A stretch of DNA of 64,000 bases from Pseudomonas baltica (GTDB lineage Bacteria > Pseudomonadota > Gammaproteobacteria > Pseudomonadales > Pseudomonadaceae). A model generated the notes under the pieces. It made no database searches, was not told where the DNA came from, and saw nothing but the letters and a program-made list of their open reading frames with translations. The stretch lies in the NCBI RefSeq assembly GCF_031880315.1, contig NZ_CP134771.1:1984001-2048000 (forward strand). Reading direction: 5' to 3'. The position numbers and the translations under genes are program-made. This document shows positions 18,223-28,528 of this stretch, one piece after another (the first letter of the stretch is position 1; each line of letters opens with the position of its first letter).

Positions 18223-18659
18223 AGTTTACGTTCCGCGCAGATGATTTCAGCGGAGCACACCGGCTTGCCATCAACGGAAGCCGAACATTCGAACTTCCAG
18301 ATCTGACGCTTGCAGCTGAGGAACTTGGCTTCCAGGATCAACTGGTCACCCGGCAGCACCGGCTGGCGAAAGCGCAGCTTGTCGGAGCCGACGAAGTAAT
18401 ACAAGGTGCCGTCCGCAGGTTTGACGTCGAGCATCTTGAAACCCAGGATGCCGGCCGCCTGCGCCATCGCTTCGATGATCAGCACGCCCGGCATGATCGG
18501 GTGCGCGGGGAAGTGACCGTTGAAGAATGGCTCGTTGATGCTGACATTCTTGTAGGCACGAATACGCTGCGCCTCGGTATCAAGCTCTACCACGCGATCC
18601 ACCAACAGGAAAGGATAGCGGTGCGGCAGGTATTCGCGAATCTCGTTGATGTCCATCAT
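18219..18659 (-). CDS. fabZ: 3-hydroxyacyl-ACP dehydratase FabZ
   Basis: FabZ dehydrates 3-hydroxyacyl-ACP in fatty acid elongation and competes with LpxA/LpxD for the same acyl-ACPs, which explains its place inside the lpx operon. The 146 residues have the hot-dog core with the active-site histidine in [21 protein letters not shown] (Glu nearby). Two consecutive ATG codons mark the start at 18659/18656; the longer open frame upstream is not conserved family sequence. A 112-bp gap separates it from lpxD. Confidence 0.97.
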   Translation of the reverse strand: MMDINEIREYLPHRYPFLLVDRVVELDTEAQRIRAYKNVSINEPFFNGHFPAHPIMPGVLIIEAMAQAAGILGFKMLDVKPADGTLYYFVGSDKLRFRQPVLPGDQLILEAKFLSCKRQIWKFECSASVDGKPVCSAEIICAERKL

Positions 18660-18771
18660 TTCGGGGGGAAGCCTGTATAAAAGATAGGGAGCGCGCGGCG
18701 CGTGCGCAGCACTCCTCTTGCAAATCAAGGAGGCATTCTAACGGCAGTGCACACTTGATATGGAAATGGTA

Positions 18772-19827
18772 TCAGCCTTCTGATGATCCTTTGTCGGCCT
18801 GGGTCACGGCCTGGACCTGCTTTTCTACCTGCTGCAGGCGGCGATACATGTCATCGAGCTGGCGAATACGCGCAGCACTCTTGCGCCATTCGGCGGCGGG
18901 TTGCATGGCCGTACCTGACGAATAGGACCCTGGCTCGGTGATCGAGCGAGTCACCATGGTCATGCCGGTCACGAAAACGTTGTCGCAGATTTCGATATGG
19001 CCCACCAGTCCCACACCACCGGCCAGCATGCAGTGCTTGCCGATCTTGGCGCTGCCGGAAATCCCGACACAGGCGGCCATCGCGGTGTGGTCACCGATCT
19101 GGACGTTGTGGGCAATCATGATCTGGTTGTCGAGCTTGACGCCATTGCCGAGCACGGTAGGCCCCAGCGCACCGCGATCGATGGCGGTATTGACGCCGAT
19201 CTCGCAATCATCGCCGACGATAACGCCACCAATCTGGGCGATCTTCTGCCACACGCCTTTCTCGTTGGCAAAGCCGAAGCCCTCGCCACCGAGCACTGCA
19301 CCCGACTGGATCACCACGCGTTGACCGATGCGTACATCGTGGTACAAGGTCACCCGCGGCGCCAGCCAACCGCCAGCGCCAATCACACTGCGCGCACCGA
19401 TGAAGCATTGGGCACCAATGGTCACGCCAGCGCCGATGATCGCGCCGCTTTCGATAACGGCACCAGGCCCAACGCTGGCGGTGGCGTCGACGATCGCATC
19501 GTCGGACACTACGGCTGTCGGATGCACACCGGGCACTGCCTTGGGCTTGGGATCGAACAGATGCGAGATACGCGCGTAGGCCAGATAAGGATCCGGCACC
19601 AGCAGGGCATCTCCAGCATAGGCTTCAGCGTCCGCCGCCTTGAGCAGTACGGCGCCCGCCTGGGTATCGGCCAGGTACTTGCGGTACTGGGGATTTGCCA
19701 GGAAGCTCAACTGAGCTGGGCCGGCCTCCTGAAGAGTGGCCAGCCCAGTGATTTTTCTATCCGCGGTGCCACGTAACGTGGCACCCAGGATCTCGGCCAA
19801 CTCGCCGAGCGTGACGTTGGCGGTCAT
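18772..19827 (-). CDS. lpxD: UDP-3-O-(3-hydroxyacyl)glucosamine N-acyltransferase
   Basis: LpxD adds the second 3-hydroxyacyl chain at the amine of UDP-3-O-acylglucosamine, the third lipid A step. The 351-residue enzyme has an N-terminal uridine-binding domain ([13 protein letters not shown]), a hexapeptide-repeat beta-helix, the catalytic histidine in [13 protein letters not shown], and a C-terminal helical extension ([20 protein letters not shown]). It begins two bases after the skp stop. Confidence 0.98.
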   Translation of the reverse strand: MTANVTLGELAEILGATLRGTADRKITGLATLQEAGPAQLSFLANPQYRKYLADTQAGAVLLKAADAEAYAGDALLVPDPYLAYARISHLFDPKPKAVPGVHPTAVVSDDAIVDATASVGPGAVIESGAIIGAGVTIGAQCFIGARSVIGAGGWLAPRVTLYHDVRIGQRVVIQSGAVLGGEGFGFANEKGVWQKIAQIGGVIVGDDCEIGVNTAIDRGALGPTVLGNGVKLDNQIMIAHNVQIGDHTAMAACVGISGSAKIGKHCMLAGGVGLVGHIEICDNVFVTGMTMVTRSITEPGSYSSGTAMQPAAEWRKSAARIRQLDDMYRRLQQVEKQVQAVTQADKGSSEG

Positions 19828-19829
19828 GA

Positions 19830-20345
19830 TCAGCGCGACTGATTCATGCGCTCGATCACCTGGCGAGTGATGTCGTATTGCGGTTTGACATCGATCACAG
19901 CGCCACGCTCGAGAACCAGGTCGAAGGCACCTTGCTTGATGACCGCTTCCACGGCGCCATCCAGCTTGGGCTTGAGTTGTTGCAGCATGTCGCGGTCAGC
20001 GGCAGCCTTGGCTTCGTTGAGCTCCTTGGACTGGAACTGGAAGTCCCGGGCCTTTTGCTTGAAGTCCAGCTCCAGCTTGTCGCGATCAGCCTGGGCCATC
20101 TTGTCGCCACCGCTCACCAGTTTGTCCTGGATGCCTTTGGCGCTGCTTTCCAGAGCCTTGAGCTTGGTCAGTTGCGGGCCGAATTTTTTCTCGGCATCCA
20201 CGGCGTATTTCTTGGCAGCGTCCGATTCCAGCAGCGCCATCTGATAGTTCAGAACGGCGATCTTCATGTCGGCAAATGCCGGAGTGGCCCCCAGAGAAGC
20301 AGCCAGAGTGGCGGCCAGTACTACTAGTTGAGTCAACTTACGCAC
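19830..20345 (-). CDS. skp: Periplasmic chaperone Skp/OmpH
   Basis: Skp holds unfolded outer-membrane proteins in the periplasm for delivery to the BAM complex. The 171-residue precursor has a signal peptide ending ATPAFA, a short beta segment ([15 protein letters not shown]), long charged helices forming the tentacles (about residues 45-125) and the conserved C-terminal strand [17 protein letters not shown]. Translation starts at GTG (20345), well supported by AGGAG six bases upstream. It sits between bamA and lpxD, the conserved bamA-skp-lpxD order. Confidence 0.95.
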   Translation of the reverse strand: MRKLTQLVVLAATLAASLGATPAFADMKIAVLNYQMALLESDAAKKYAVDAEKKFGPQLTKLKALESSAKGIQDKLVSGGDKMAQADRDKLELDFKQKARDFQFQSKELNEAKAAADRDMLQQLKPKLDGAVEAVIKQGAFDLVLERGAVIDVKPQYDITRQVIERMNQSR

Positions 20346-20390
20346 AATGAACTCCTGCAGAATTCGGGTTGTTGCCCCGTGGAGCAGACC

Positions 20391-22742
20391 TTAGAAGGTC
20401 TGGCCCAGGGAGAATTGGAAAATCTGGGTTTCGGCATTGGTCGGTTTCTTGACCGGCATCGCCAGCGCGAAGCTCAACGGCCCCAGCGCGGTGACCCAGG
20501 TCACGCCCACACCGGTCGAAACGGCGATGTTGGAGAAGTCCACACCCGAGCAATCCTTGGAGTTGGCATCGCAGTTGGTGTTGAACACGTTACCGGCATC
20601 GACGAACACCGAGGTACGCAGCGAGCGCTGGTCCTTGACGAATGGCAGCGGGAACAGAATCTCGGCGCCGCCGGTGATCTGGACGTTACCACCGAAGGCC
20701 AATGGATCTTGGTCCGGATCTTTAGTAGTGCCATTGCGGGTACCGTCACTAGGGGTACTACGCGGCCCCAACGTGCTGTCCTTGAATCCACGTACCGAGT
20801 TGAAACCACCGGCGTAGTAGTTCTCGTAGAACGGCAGACCGCTGGTCGAACCATACCCACCGCCATACCCCAATTCGCTGTGGAAGCGCGCGGTGTAGTT
20901 ATCGGTAATCGGCGCAAACAACTGGCCACGATAGTCGATCTTGTAGAACGACAGGTCGCTACCCGGAATGGTCACTTCACCGGTCAGGCTTTGCGACGCA
21001 CCACGAGTCGGCAAGGTGCCTTTGTTCAGGGTCGAGGACGACCAGCCAACCGAAGCCTTGTAGTTCAGGAAGCTGTCGCCTTCCTTGTCGATGAAGTCGA
21101 AGATCTGGTCAACGGTATAGGTACCGGTCTTGATCTTGTCCTGCTGAGCCGTCAGGCCGAAGTTCAACCGCGAGGTTTCACTGATCGGGTAACCGAAGCT
21201 CACACCGCCGCCCAAGCTGTCGACCGAGTAGCTGGCGATATCGACATCGAGGTCTTTGTAGTTGGTGGTGCGGTAGAACACGTTGTAACCCAGGCTCACG
21301 CCATCCGGAGTGAAGTACGGATTGACGTAGCTGAAGTTGTAACGGCTCTGGTATTCACTGCGAGTCAGGCCGATGGAGACCTTGTTACCCGTACCCAGGA
21401 AGTTGTTCTGGCTGATCGAACCACCCAGGATCAGACCGGCGCTCTGGGCAAAACCGACGCTGGCGGTGATCGAACCGGAGGCTTGTTCTTCCACGTCATA
21501 GTTGACGTCGACCTGGTCGTCGGTGCCCGGCACCGGCGGCGTCTCGACCTTCACTTCCTTGAAGAAGCCCAAACGCTCGAGGCGCGTCTTCGACTGGTCG
21601 ATCAGGTAGGTCGAAGCCCAGCCACCTTCCATCTGCCGCATCTCGCGACGCAGCACCTGGTCATCGGACTTGGTGTTGCCACGATAGTTGATGCGGTTGA
21701 CGTAGGCACGCTTGCCAGGATCCACGGCAAAAGTGATATCGACGGTCTTGGTATCGGCATGGGGTACCGGCACGCCGTTGACGTTGGCGAAGGTATAGCC
21801 ATCGTTACCCAGGCGGCGCGTGATCAACTCGGAGGTGTTGGTCATGACCTTGCGCGAGAACACCTGGCCTTTCTTGACCAGCAACAGTGCCTGGACCTGG
21901 TCTTCAGGTACCTTCAGGTCGCCATTGAGCTTGACGTCGCCGACGGTGTACTTCTCGCCTTCGGTGACGTTGACCGTGATGTAGACGTGCTTCTTGTCTG
22001 GTGTGATCGAGACCTGAGTCGAAGCGATATCCATGTTGATATAGCCGCGATCCAGGTAGTACGAGCGCAGGCGCTCGAGGTCACCGGACAGCTTTTCGCG
22101 AGCGTACTTGTCGTCGTTCTTGAAGAACGACAGCCAGTTGGTAGTCTTCAGTTCGAACAGGTCGGTCAGGTCTTCTTCGGAGAAGACCGTGTTGCCCACC
22201 ACGTTGATGTGCTGAATGGCGGCTACGGCACCTTCGTTGATCTTGATTTTCAGACCCACACGGTTACGCGGCTCCGGCACGACCTCGGTATCGACCGTAG
22301 CCGAATAGCGGCCCTGCGCGACGTATTGACGCTGCAGTTCGTTACGCACACCCTCAAGGGTGGCGCGCTGGAAGATCTCACCCTCGGCAAGGCCGGACTG
22401 CTTGAGACCTTTCATCAGGTCTTCAGTCGAGATGGCCTTGTTGCCGTCGATGTCGATACTCGCGACCGATGGCCGCTCGACGACATTGATGACCAGGACG
22501 TTACCGTCGCGCCCCAGTTGGATGTCCTGGAAGAATCCAGTTTTGAACAATGCACGAGTGGATTCCACAAGACGCCGATCATCCGCAGTCTCGCCCACGT
22601 TCAGGGGCAAGGCGCCAAACACGCTACCGGCGGATACCCGCTGGAGGCCGTTGACACGGATATCGGAGATGGTGAAGGACTCAGCGTGAACTTCGGCGAT
22701 CATCAATACGGACAGAACCGCAGTTAGCAGCAGACGTTTCAT
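20391..22742 (-). CDS. bamA: Outer membrane protein assembly factor BamA
   Basis: BamA is the essential beta-barrel core of the BAM machine. The 783-residue precursor has a signal peptide (ending AEVHA), five POTRA domains (about residues 22-420) and a C-terminal barrel with the lid-loop motif GFNSVRGF near residue 640 and a terminal phenylalanine (FSLGQTF) as expected for an outer-membrane protein. The ATG at 22742 directly precedes the signal peptide. A hairpin terminator lies between it and rseP, so part of its expression should come from a promoter of its own. Confidence 0.98.
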   Translation of the reverse strand: MKRLLLTAVLSVLMIAEVHAESFTISDIRVNGLQRVSAGSVFGALPLNVGETADDRRLVESTRALFKTGFFQDIQLGRDGNVLVINVVERPSVASIDIDGNKAISTEDLMKGLKQSGLAEGEIFQRATLEGVRNELQRQYVAQGRYSATVDTEVVPEPRNRVGLKIKINEGAVAAIQHINVVGNTVFSEEDLTDLFELKTTNWLSFFKNDDKYAREKLSGDLERLRSYYLDRGYINMDIASTQVSITPDKKHVYITVNVTEGEKYTVGDVKLNGDLKVPEDQVQALLLVKKGQVFSRKVMTNTSELITRRLGNDGYTFANVNGVPVPHADTKTVDITFAVDPGKRAYVNRINYRGNTKSDDQVLRREMRQMEGGWASTYLIDQSKTRLERLGFFKEVKVETPPVPGTDDQVDVNYDVEEQASGSITASVGFAQSAGLILGGSISQNNFLGTGNKVSIGLTRSEYQSRYNFSYVNPYFTPDGVSLGYNVFYRTTNYKDLDVDIASYSVDSLGGGVSFGYPISETSRLNFGLTAQQDKIKTGTYTVDQIFDFIDKEGDSFLNYKASVGWSSSTLNKGTLPTRGASQSLTGEVTIPGSDLSFYKIDYRGQLFAPITDNYTARFHSELGYGGGYGSTSGLPFYENYYAGGFNSVRGFKDSTLGPRSTPSDGTRNGTTKDPDQDPLAFGGNVQITGGAEILFPLPFVKDQRSLRTSVFVDAGNVFNTNCDANSKDCSGVDFSNIAVSTGVGVTWVTALGPLSFALAMPVKKPTNAETQIFQFSLGQTF

Positions 22743-22770
22743 GAAGTCCTTTCTTATTCCAACTGGCAAT

Positions 22771-22795
22771 AAACAAACTGCCGCTTATGCGGCAG
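22771..22795 (-). terminator. Hairpin terminator between rseP and bamA
   Basis: On the minus strand CTGCCGC-ATAA-GCGGCAG (perfect seven-pair stem, 22778-22795) is followed by TTTGTTTATT. It lies in the 73-bp rseP-bamA gap and ends about 28 bp before the bamA ATG, so it probably attenuates readthrough from the dxr-rseP message into bamA. Confidence 0.7.
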
Positions 22796-22815
22796 GTTCG
22801 CAATTGAGCTAAGCT

Positions 22816-24168
22816 TTACAGTCGACCCAAATCGTTGATCAGGGCCAGTAACATCACCCCGACTACCAAACTGATACCGATTTGGATCCCCCAACCTTGT
22901 ACCCGATCCGAGACTGGGCGACCACGCACCCACTCGATCAGGTAGAACAGCAAATGCCCCCCATCCAGTACCGGGATGGGCAGCAAATTAAGAACTCCCA
23001 GGCTAATGCTCAGGTAGGCGAGGAAATTCAAGAAATCCCCCATGCCTGACTGGGCTGAAGCGCCCGCCACTTTAGCAATGGTTATCGGTCCACTCAAGTT
23101 TTTTACCGAGAGCTCGCCGAACAACATTTTCTTCAGTGAATCAAGGGTCAGGACACTCATGGTCCAGGTCCGTCGAGCGCCTTCGACCACCGCGTCCAGC
23201 GGCCCGTAACGAACCTCGCGCAGCATGCCTGGCGGCCATTCGCCGCCCTTGACGCCCGCCCCGAGGTAACCTGCCAGGGCCTTGCCTTCACCGCGATGCG
23301 CCAAGGTCACCGGCACATCGATTTGGGTGCCATCACGCTGCACCTGCAACACGACCTTGGCATCCGGGCGCTGACGAACGGCATCCACCAGCGACTGCCA
23401 ATCGGTAATGGCTGCGCCATCAAGGGTCAGCAGCCGGTCCCCGCTCTTCAGACCAGCGGCGGCGCCAGGCCCTTCTGGATCGATTTCCGCCAGCACTGGT
23501 TCGACCACCGGGCGCCAGGGCTGAATACCCAGGGACTTGATCGGATCGGGCTCATCGGAGCCTTTGAGCCAACCGTCGAGCTTGACGGTATGGCTGACGG
23601 CATTCGAAGCGCCTTCGTCCTGTACGCCGATCTGCAGCGAGCCGGTCTCGCCCAGACGCCTGACCAGCTCGAGATTGACCCCGGCCCAACCGCGCACCGC
23701 CTCGCCATCGACTGCGACAATTTCCTGGCCCGCGCTCAAGCCCGCCTGCGCCGCCATGCTGCCTGGCTCGACGCTACCGATGACCGGTCGCACCTGCTGG
23801 CTGCCGACCATCGCCAGAATCCAGAAGAACACCAAGGCCAACAGGAAATTGGCGATCGGCCCAGCCGCAACGATGGCGATGCGCTGACCGACCTTCTTGC
23901 GATTGAACGACTGCTCGACCAGATGCGCGGGCACCTCGCCCTCGCGCTCGTCGAGCATCTTCACGTAGCCGCCCAGCGGAATGGCAGCCACCACGTATTC
24001 AGTGCCTTGCTTGTCGCTCCAGCGCAGCAACGGCATGCCGAAGCCTACGGAAAACCGCAGGACCTTGACGCCGCAGCGGCGGGCCACCCAGAAATGGCCA
24101 AATTCGTGAAACGTCACCAGCACGCCCAGCGCCACCAGCGTGCCAACAATCATGTAGAGCGCACTCAT
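22816..24168 (-). CDS. rseP: Site-2 protease RseP (MucP)
   Basis: RseP is the inner-membrane metalloprotease that cleaves the anti-sigma factor after DegS/AlgW, releasing the envelope-stress sigma factor (AlgU in Pseudomonas). The 450 residues have the zinc motif HEFGH near residue 21 in the first transmembrane segment, two PDZ domains (about 115-200 and 205-290), and the third-ligand segment LLPIPVLDGGHLLFY near the C terminus. It lies between dxr and bamA, as in many gammaproteobacteria, tying stress response to outer-membrane assembly. Confidence 0.97.
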   Translation of the reverse strand: MSALYMIVGTLVALGVLVTFHEFGHFWVARRCGVKVLRFSVGFGMPLLRWSDKQGTEYVVAAIPLGGYVKMLDEREGEVPAHLVEQSFNRKKVGQRIAIVAAGPIANFLLALVFFWILAMVGSQQVRPVIGSVEPGSMAAQAGLSAGQEIVAVDGEAVRGWAGVNLELVRRLGETGSLQIGVQDEGASNAVSHTVKLDGWLKGSDEPDPIKSLGIQPWRPVVEPVLAEIDPEGPGAAAGLKSGDRLLTLDGAAITDWQSLVDAVRQRPDAKVVLQVQRDGTQIDVPVTLAHRGEGKALAGYLGAGVKGGEWPPGMLREVRYGPLDAVVEGARRTWTMSVLTLDSLKKMLFGELSVKNLSGPITIAKVAGASAQSGMGDFLNFLAYLSISLGVLNLLPIPVLDGGHLLFYLIEWVRGRPVSDRVQGWGIQIGISLVVGVMLLALINDLGRL

Positions 24169-24249
24169 AGGAGTCTCCCGTCAGTCGCGCACCGCAATGG
24201 AGAGCCGCATTCCGGCCGGCACTCTATCACTAAAATTGTCATCGAAACG

Positions 24250-25440
24250 TCAACGGCCATGACGTGCCAGCCACTGACCTGCCAGCTCGCGCGCTTTGCC
24301 ATCGGCCTCGAATACTGCCTCCAGATCATCCAGCGCGACCACCGGCTGCTGCTGCAGAACGGCCTCGATCATGCTTGCTATCTGCGGGTAGCGCAGGCGC
24401 CCCTGCAGAAAGGCCTCGACGGCGACCTCATTGGCGGCATTGAGCAGAGCCGGCGCGCTTTGACCCGCCTGGGCCGCTTCGCGGGCCAGACGCAGGCACG
24501 GGAAACGCACTTCGTCGGGCGCTTCGAAATCCAGCCGGGCGATAGCGAACAAATCCAGCGGCGCCACACCCGAATCGATCCGCTCGGGCCAGGCCAGGGC
24601 ATTGGCGATCGGTGTGCGCATGTCGGGGTTGCCCAATTGCGCCAGGACCGAGCCATCGACATAGTCGACCAGCGAATGAATGACGCTTTGCGGGTGCACC
24701 ACGACCTCGACCTGCTCCGGACGCGCATCGAACAACCAGCAGGCCTCGATCAATTCGAGGCCTTTGTTCATCATGCTGGCGGAATCAACGGAAATCTTGC
24801 GCCCCATCGACCAGTTAGGGTGCGCACAAGCCTGGTCGGGAGTGACCTGCTGCAACTCCGGCAGCGGCGTGCAGCGAAACGGCCCGCCCGAGGCCGTCAG
24901 CAGGATACGTCGCACACCCACGCTTGCCAGCCCCTGCCCGTAATGCGACGGCAAACACTGGAAGATTGCATTGTGTTCGCTATCGATAGGCAGCAGCACC
25001 GCACCGCTCGTGCGGACCGCCTGCATGAACAAGGCCCCGGACATGACCAGGGCCTCCTTGTTGGCCAACAGCACCTTCTTGCCCGCCTTGACCGCGGCCA
25101 GGGTCGGGCGCAACCCTGCTGCACCGACGATCGCGGCCATTACCGCATCGACCTCACCGGCCTCGGACACACCGCACAGCGCCTGCTCGCCGACCAGTAC
25201 CTCAGTGCTCGACCCCGCCGCCCGCAAGCCCTCACGCAGCGTGACCGCAGCGTTTTCGTCAGGCACCACGGCAAAGCGCGGCGCATGACGCAGGCACAAT
25301 GCCAACAGCTGCGCCAGGCGCGAGTATCCACTCAAGGCGAACACCTGGTAACGCTGCGGGTGTCGAGCAATGACGTCCAGGGTACTCAGACCGATAGACC
25401 CGGTGGCACCCAGTACTGTAATCAGTTGTGGCTGGCTCAC
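24250..25440 (-). CDS. dxr: 1-deoxy-D-xylulose 5-phosphate reductoisomerase
   Basis: Dxr makes MEP from DXP with NADPH, the first committed MEP-pathway step. The protein has the NADPH loop [14 protein letters not shown] near the N terminus, the metal and substrate region [13 protein letters not shown], and the [14 protein letters not shown] block. I start it at GTG 25440, giving 396 residues (usual length): this GTG overlaps the cdsA stop as GTGA and has GGGG upstream, whereas the longer frame begins inside cdsA. Confidence 0.96.
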   Translation of the reverse strand: MSQPQLITVLGATGSIGLSTLDVIARHPQRYQVFALSGYSRLAQLLALCLRHAPRFAVVPDENAAVTLREGLRAAGSSTEVLVGEQALCGVSEAGEVDAVMAAIVGAAGLRPTLAAVKAGKKVLLANKEALVMSGALFMQAVRTSGAVLLPIDSEHNAIFQCLPSHYGQGLASVGVRRILLTASGGPFRCTPLPELQQVTPDQACAHPNWSMGRKISVDSASMMNKGLELIEACWLFDARPEQVEVVVHPQSVIHSLVDYVDGSVLAQLGNPDMRTPIANALAWPERIDSGVAPLDLFAIARLDFEAPDEVRFPCLRLAREAAQAGQSAPALLNAANEVAVEAFLQGRLRYPQIASMIEAVLQQQPVVALDDLEAVFEADGKARELAGQWLARHGR

Positions 25441-26252
25441 TGGATGCCCCAACCGGCAATCCACAACAGTACCGCGAACACCGGAATGGCCGCGGTAAGG
25501 CTGTCGATGCGATCCAGCACGCCGCCGTGACCCGGCAGCAGATTACTGCTGTCCTTGATACCCGCGCGACGCTTGAACATGCTTTCGGTCAGATCGCCGA
25601 CCACTGAAATGAACACCACGATGGCCGCCGCCACCAGCGCCCCGAGCAACTGCCGAGCGGTGAAATGGTAAGTCAGGCCGACCACCAGGGTCACCAGCAG
25701 GCACACGGCCAGGCCGCCATACACGCCTTCCCAACTTTTGCCAGGGCTGACCTGAGGGGCAAGCTTGCGCTTGCCGAAGGCACGCCCTGTGAAATAGGCG
25801 CCCACATCGGCGCCCCAGACCAGCACCATGACCGCCAGAATCAACCAGTTGCCAAGCGGCAGCGCCTTGATATAAACCAGCCCCTGCCAGGCAGGCAGCA
25901 GCACCAACAACCCGATCACCAGGCGGCGCACGCTACCCTTCCAGTGCTCGGCGGAAGTCGGATAGGTCAGCACCAGCCGCGTGGCCAGCGCCCACCATGC
26001 CACCGCTGCCGCCAGCACCCAGGGCGCCAGTACCGGCGCGTGATGCAGGATCGTCAACAGGACGGCGACTACCGCAGCGAAAACGCAGCGAGCACCCTGC
26101 CCTTCGAAACCGGCGAGGCGAGCCCACTCCCATGCACCCAGAGTGACCACTACGCCGATGAACAGTGAGAATTTCCCGCCGTCGAGCAGGAAAAAACCGC
26201 ACAAGGCGATCGGCAGCAGAATCAAGGCAGTGATGATTCGTTGTTTAAGCAT
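25437..26252 (-). CDS. cdsA: Phosphatidate cytidylyltransferase
   Basis: CdsA makes CDP-diacylglycerol from phosphatidate and CTP in the inner membrane, the branch point of phospholipid synthesis. The 271-residue protein is strongly hydrophobic with about eight membrane segments and ends with the CdsA signature [18 protein letters not shown] followed by LDRIDSL. It shares TAATG with uppS upstream and GTGA with dxr downstream, so uppS-cdsA-dxr are tightly coupled. Confidence 0.97.
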   Translation of the reverse strand: MLKQRIITALILLPIALCGFFLLDGGKFSLFIGVVVTLGAWEWARLAGFEGQGARCVFAAVVAVLLTILHHAPVLAPWVLAAAVAWWALATRLVLTYPTSAEHWKGSVRRLVIGLLVLLPAWQGLVYIKALPLGNWLILAVMVLVWGADVGAYFTGRAFGKRKLAPQVSPGKSWEGVYGGLAVCLLVTLVVGLTYHFTARQLLGALVAAAIVVFISVVGDLTESMFKRRAGIKDSSNLLPGHGGVLDRIDSLTAAIPVFAVLLWIAGWGIQ

Positions 26253-27010
26253 TAAACCCGGGCCCCAGCCTCGACCTGATCGCCCGTTCTACCGAAACGA
26301 CGCTGACGAGAAGCGAAATCGGCCAACGCAGTGCGCATGGCCTCGTGTTTGAAGTCCGGCCAGAACAGGTCGGAGAAATACAGCTCGGCGTATGCCAGCT
26401 GCCACAACAGAAAGTTACTGATGCGATGCTCGCCACCGGTGCGAATGCACAGGTCCGGCAACGGCAGATCGCCCGTCGCCAGGCAGGTCTGCAACAGTTG
26501 CGGGGTGATGTCCTCAGGCTGCAGATGACCACCCTGAACTTCACGCGCCAGCCGCTGCGCAGCCTGAGCGATATCCCACTGACCACCGTAATTGGCAGCG
26601 ATCTGCAGGATGAAACGCCCCTCCCCCGCCGTCTGCGCCTCGGCCTCGCGCATGGCGGCCTGCAGTTCCGGATGGAACCGCGAGCGATCGCCAATGATGC
26701 GCAAGCTGATACGGTTGTCGTTCAACCGCCGCGCCTCACGACGCAGGGCGGTGAAAAACAGCTCCATCAAGGCCCCGACCTCTTCGGCCGGGCGCTGCCA
26801 ATTCTCACTGGAGAACGCGAACAGGGTCAGCACCTCGACCTTGGCCTCGGCACACACTTCGATCACCGCGCGGACGGCGTCCACGCCTGCCTTGTGCCCG
26901 GCGACACCGGGCAGCAGGCGTTTTTTCGCCCAACGGTTATTACCATCCATGATAATCGCGACGTGTCGCGGTACCGAGGATAGCGGCACAGCCTGCTTGG
27001 TCTTTTCCAT
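26252..27010 (-). CDS. uppS: Undecaprenyl diphosphate synthase
   Basis: UppS condenses eight IPP units onto FPP to make the C55 carrier lipid for peptidoglycan and LPS. The 252-residue product has the cis-prenyltransferase motifs MDGNNRWAKKRLLPG with catalytic Asp near residue 22, FAFSSENW, and the C-terminal RTGGEHRISNFLLWQ and ELYFSDLFWPDF. It follows frr by 17 bp and overlaps cdsA by one base. Confidence 0.98.
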   Translation of the reverse strand: MEKTKQAVPLSSVPRHVAIIMDGNNRWAKKRLLPGVAGHKAGVDAVRAVIEVCAEAKVEVLTLFAFSSENWQRPAEEVGALMELFFTALRREARRLNDNRISLRIIGDRSRFHPELQAAMREAEAQTAGEGRFILQIAANYGGQWDIAQAAQRLAREVQGGHLQPEDITPQLLQTCLATGDLPLPDLCIRTGGEHRISNFLLWQLAYAELYFSDLFWPDFKHEAMRTALADFASRQRRFGRTGDQVEAGARV

Positions 27011-27027
27011 GAAGGCGTCCTGACCCC

Positions 27028-27585
27028 TTATACGGCCATCAGGTCCTTTTCTTTATCTTCCGTGGCCTTGGTGATCTGGGCCTCGGAGTCTTTGGTCAGC
27101 TTGTCGATATCGGCGACGGCACGACGCTCTTCGTCTTCGCTGATTTCCTTGTCCTTGACCAGTTTCTTCAGGTCACCCAAGGCATCACGACGAATATTGC
27201 GCACGGCAACACGCGCATCTTCAGCGGCGCTGCGTGCCTGCTTGGTGAAGCCCTTGCGGGTCTCTTCGGTCAGGGCTGGCATGGAGATCAGCAGCAATTC
27301 GCCAAGGTTGGTCGGATTGAGGTTCAGACCGGCGCTCTGGATCGCCTTGTCGACGGCGCCGAGCATGTTGCGCTCAAAGGCAACCACTTGCAGGGTGCGC
27401 GCATCCTTGACCGTGATGTTGGCCACTTGGGTAATGGAGGTATCAGTACCGTAGTACGGCACCATTACGCTGCCCAGAATGCTTGGGTGAGCCTTGCCGG
27501 TACGAATCTGGCCAAACGCATGGCTCAGAGACTCCAGGGACTTGTGCATGCGCTCTTGCGCGTCTTTCTTGATTTCGTTGATCAT
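27028..27585 (-). CDS. frr: Ribosome recycling factor
   Basis: RRF, with EF-G, splits the post-termination ribosome. The 185-residue protein starts [20 protein letters not shown] and includes [16 protein letters not shown]-like [17 protein letters not shown], and the [15 protein letters not shown] helix; this is the standard family length. It overlaps the pyrH stop by four bases (ATGA). Confidence 0.98.
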   Translation of the reverse strand: MINEIKKDAQERMHKSLESLSHAFGQIRTGKAHPSILGSVMVPYYGTDTSITQVANITVKDARTLQVVAFERNMLGAVDKAIQSAGLNLNPTNLGELLLISMPALTEETRKGFTKQARSAAEDARVAVRNIRRDALGDLKKLVKDKEISEDEERRAVADIDKLTKDSEAQITKATEDKEKDLMAV

Positions 27586-28325
27586 TTGTCGCCTTCCTCG
27601 ATCAGAGTTCCTTCAGCGCCGCCCACTACTATGTTCAGCAAGGCGCCGGGCTTGTTCATGTTGAATACCCGCAACGGCATATTGTGATCGCGGCACAGGC
27701 AGATGGCCGTCAGGTCCATCACGCCCAGCTTGCGATCCAGTACTTCATCGTACGTCAGGCGGTCAAATTTCTCAGCATGCGGATCCTTGAATGGATCGGC
27801 AGTGTACACACCATCGACCTTGGTCGCTTTCAACACCACATCGGCGCCGATTTCGATGGCCCGCAGGCAAGCGGCCGAGTCGGTGGTGAAGAAGGGGTTG
27901 CCGGTACCAGCAGCAAAGATCACCACATCGCCCGACTTGAGCAGGCGGTCAGCCTTGCGGCGGTCGTAGTGATCGGTCACACCGACCATGGTAATGGCGG
28001 ACATGACGATGGCAGGAATGTTCGAGCGCTCCAACGCATCGCGCATGGCCAAGGCGTTCATGACCGTGGCCAGCATGCCCATATGGTCGCCCGTGACCCG
28101 ATCCATGCCGGCTGCACTGAGCGCCGCACCACGAAACAGGTTGCCGCCGCCGATCACCAGACCGACCTGAACACCGATACCTACCAACTGCCCTACTTCC
28201 AGGGCCATGCGATCCAGTACTTTCGGATCGATGCCGAACTCTTCCGAGCCCATCAGGGCCTCGCCACTCAGTTTGAGCAAGATGCGTTTATAGCGAGGTT
28301 GACGACCACTCACCTGCTGAGCCAT
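27582..28325 (-). CDS. pyrH: UMP kinase
   Basis: PyrH phosphorylates UMP to UDP, feeding the CTP made by PyrG in this window. The 247-residue amino-acid-kinase-fold protein has [26 protein letters not shown], and the C-terminal [14 protein letters not shown]. The start at 28325 is supported by AGGAGAAAC upstream; the open frame extends further but the extra residues are not family sequence. It is preceded by a strong terminator that separates it from tsf. Confidence 0.97.
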   Translation of the reverse strand: MAQQVSGRQPRYKRILLKLSGEALMGSEEFGIDPKVLDRMALEVGQLVGIGVQVGLVIGGGNLFRGAALSAAGMDRVTGDHMGMLATVMNALAMRDALERSNIPAIVMSAITMVGVTDHYDRRKADRLLKSGDVVIFAAGTGNPFFTTDSAACLRAIEIGADVVLKATKVDGVYTADPFKDPHAEKFDRLTYDEVLDRKLGVMDLTAICLCRDHNMPLRVFNMNKPGALLNIVVGGAEGTLIEEGDK

Positions 28326-28469
28326 TGCGAGTTTCTCCTGCGGCATTGTGAAAATTCTTTGCGGACCCATGACAGGCCAGCGCTAACTACTCTAGCTGGG
28401 CGCCATTTCAGCGCCATCGGCTCCCGGCCTTGCGGACAGGAAAACCGTTCCAAACTGTTTCGCGCCTTG

Positions 28470-28504
28470 AAAAAGAGGCTGCGCGCGTAAGCGGGCAGCC
28501 TCTT
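28470..28504 (-). terminator. Intrinsic terminator downstream of tsf
   Basis: Minus-strand hairpin with a perfect ten-pair stem (AAGAGGCTGC / GCAGCCTCTT) followed by TTTTTC. It lies about 25 bp after the tsf stop in the 203-bp tsf-pyrH gap and should end the rpsB-tsf transcript. The rest of the gap up to pyrH presumably holds the pyrH promoter, which I could not place. Confidence 0.85.
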
Positions 28505-28528
28505 CGGGGCGACAAATGTAACTAAGCC

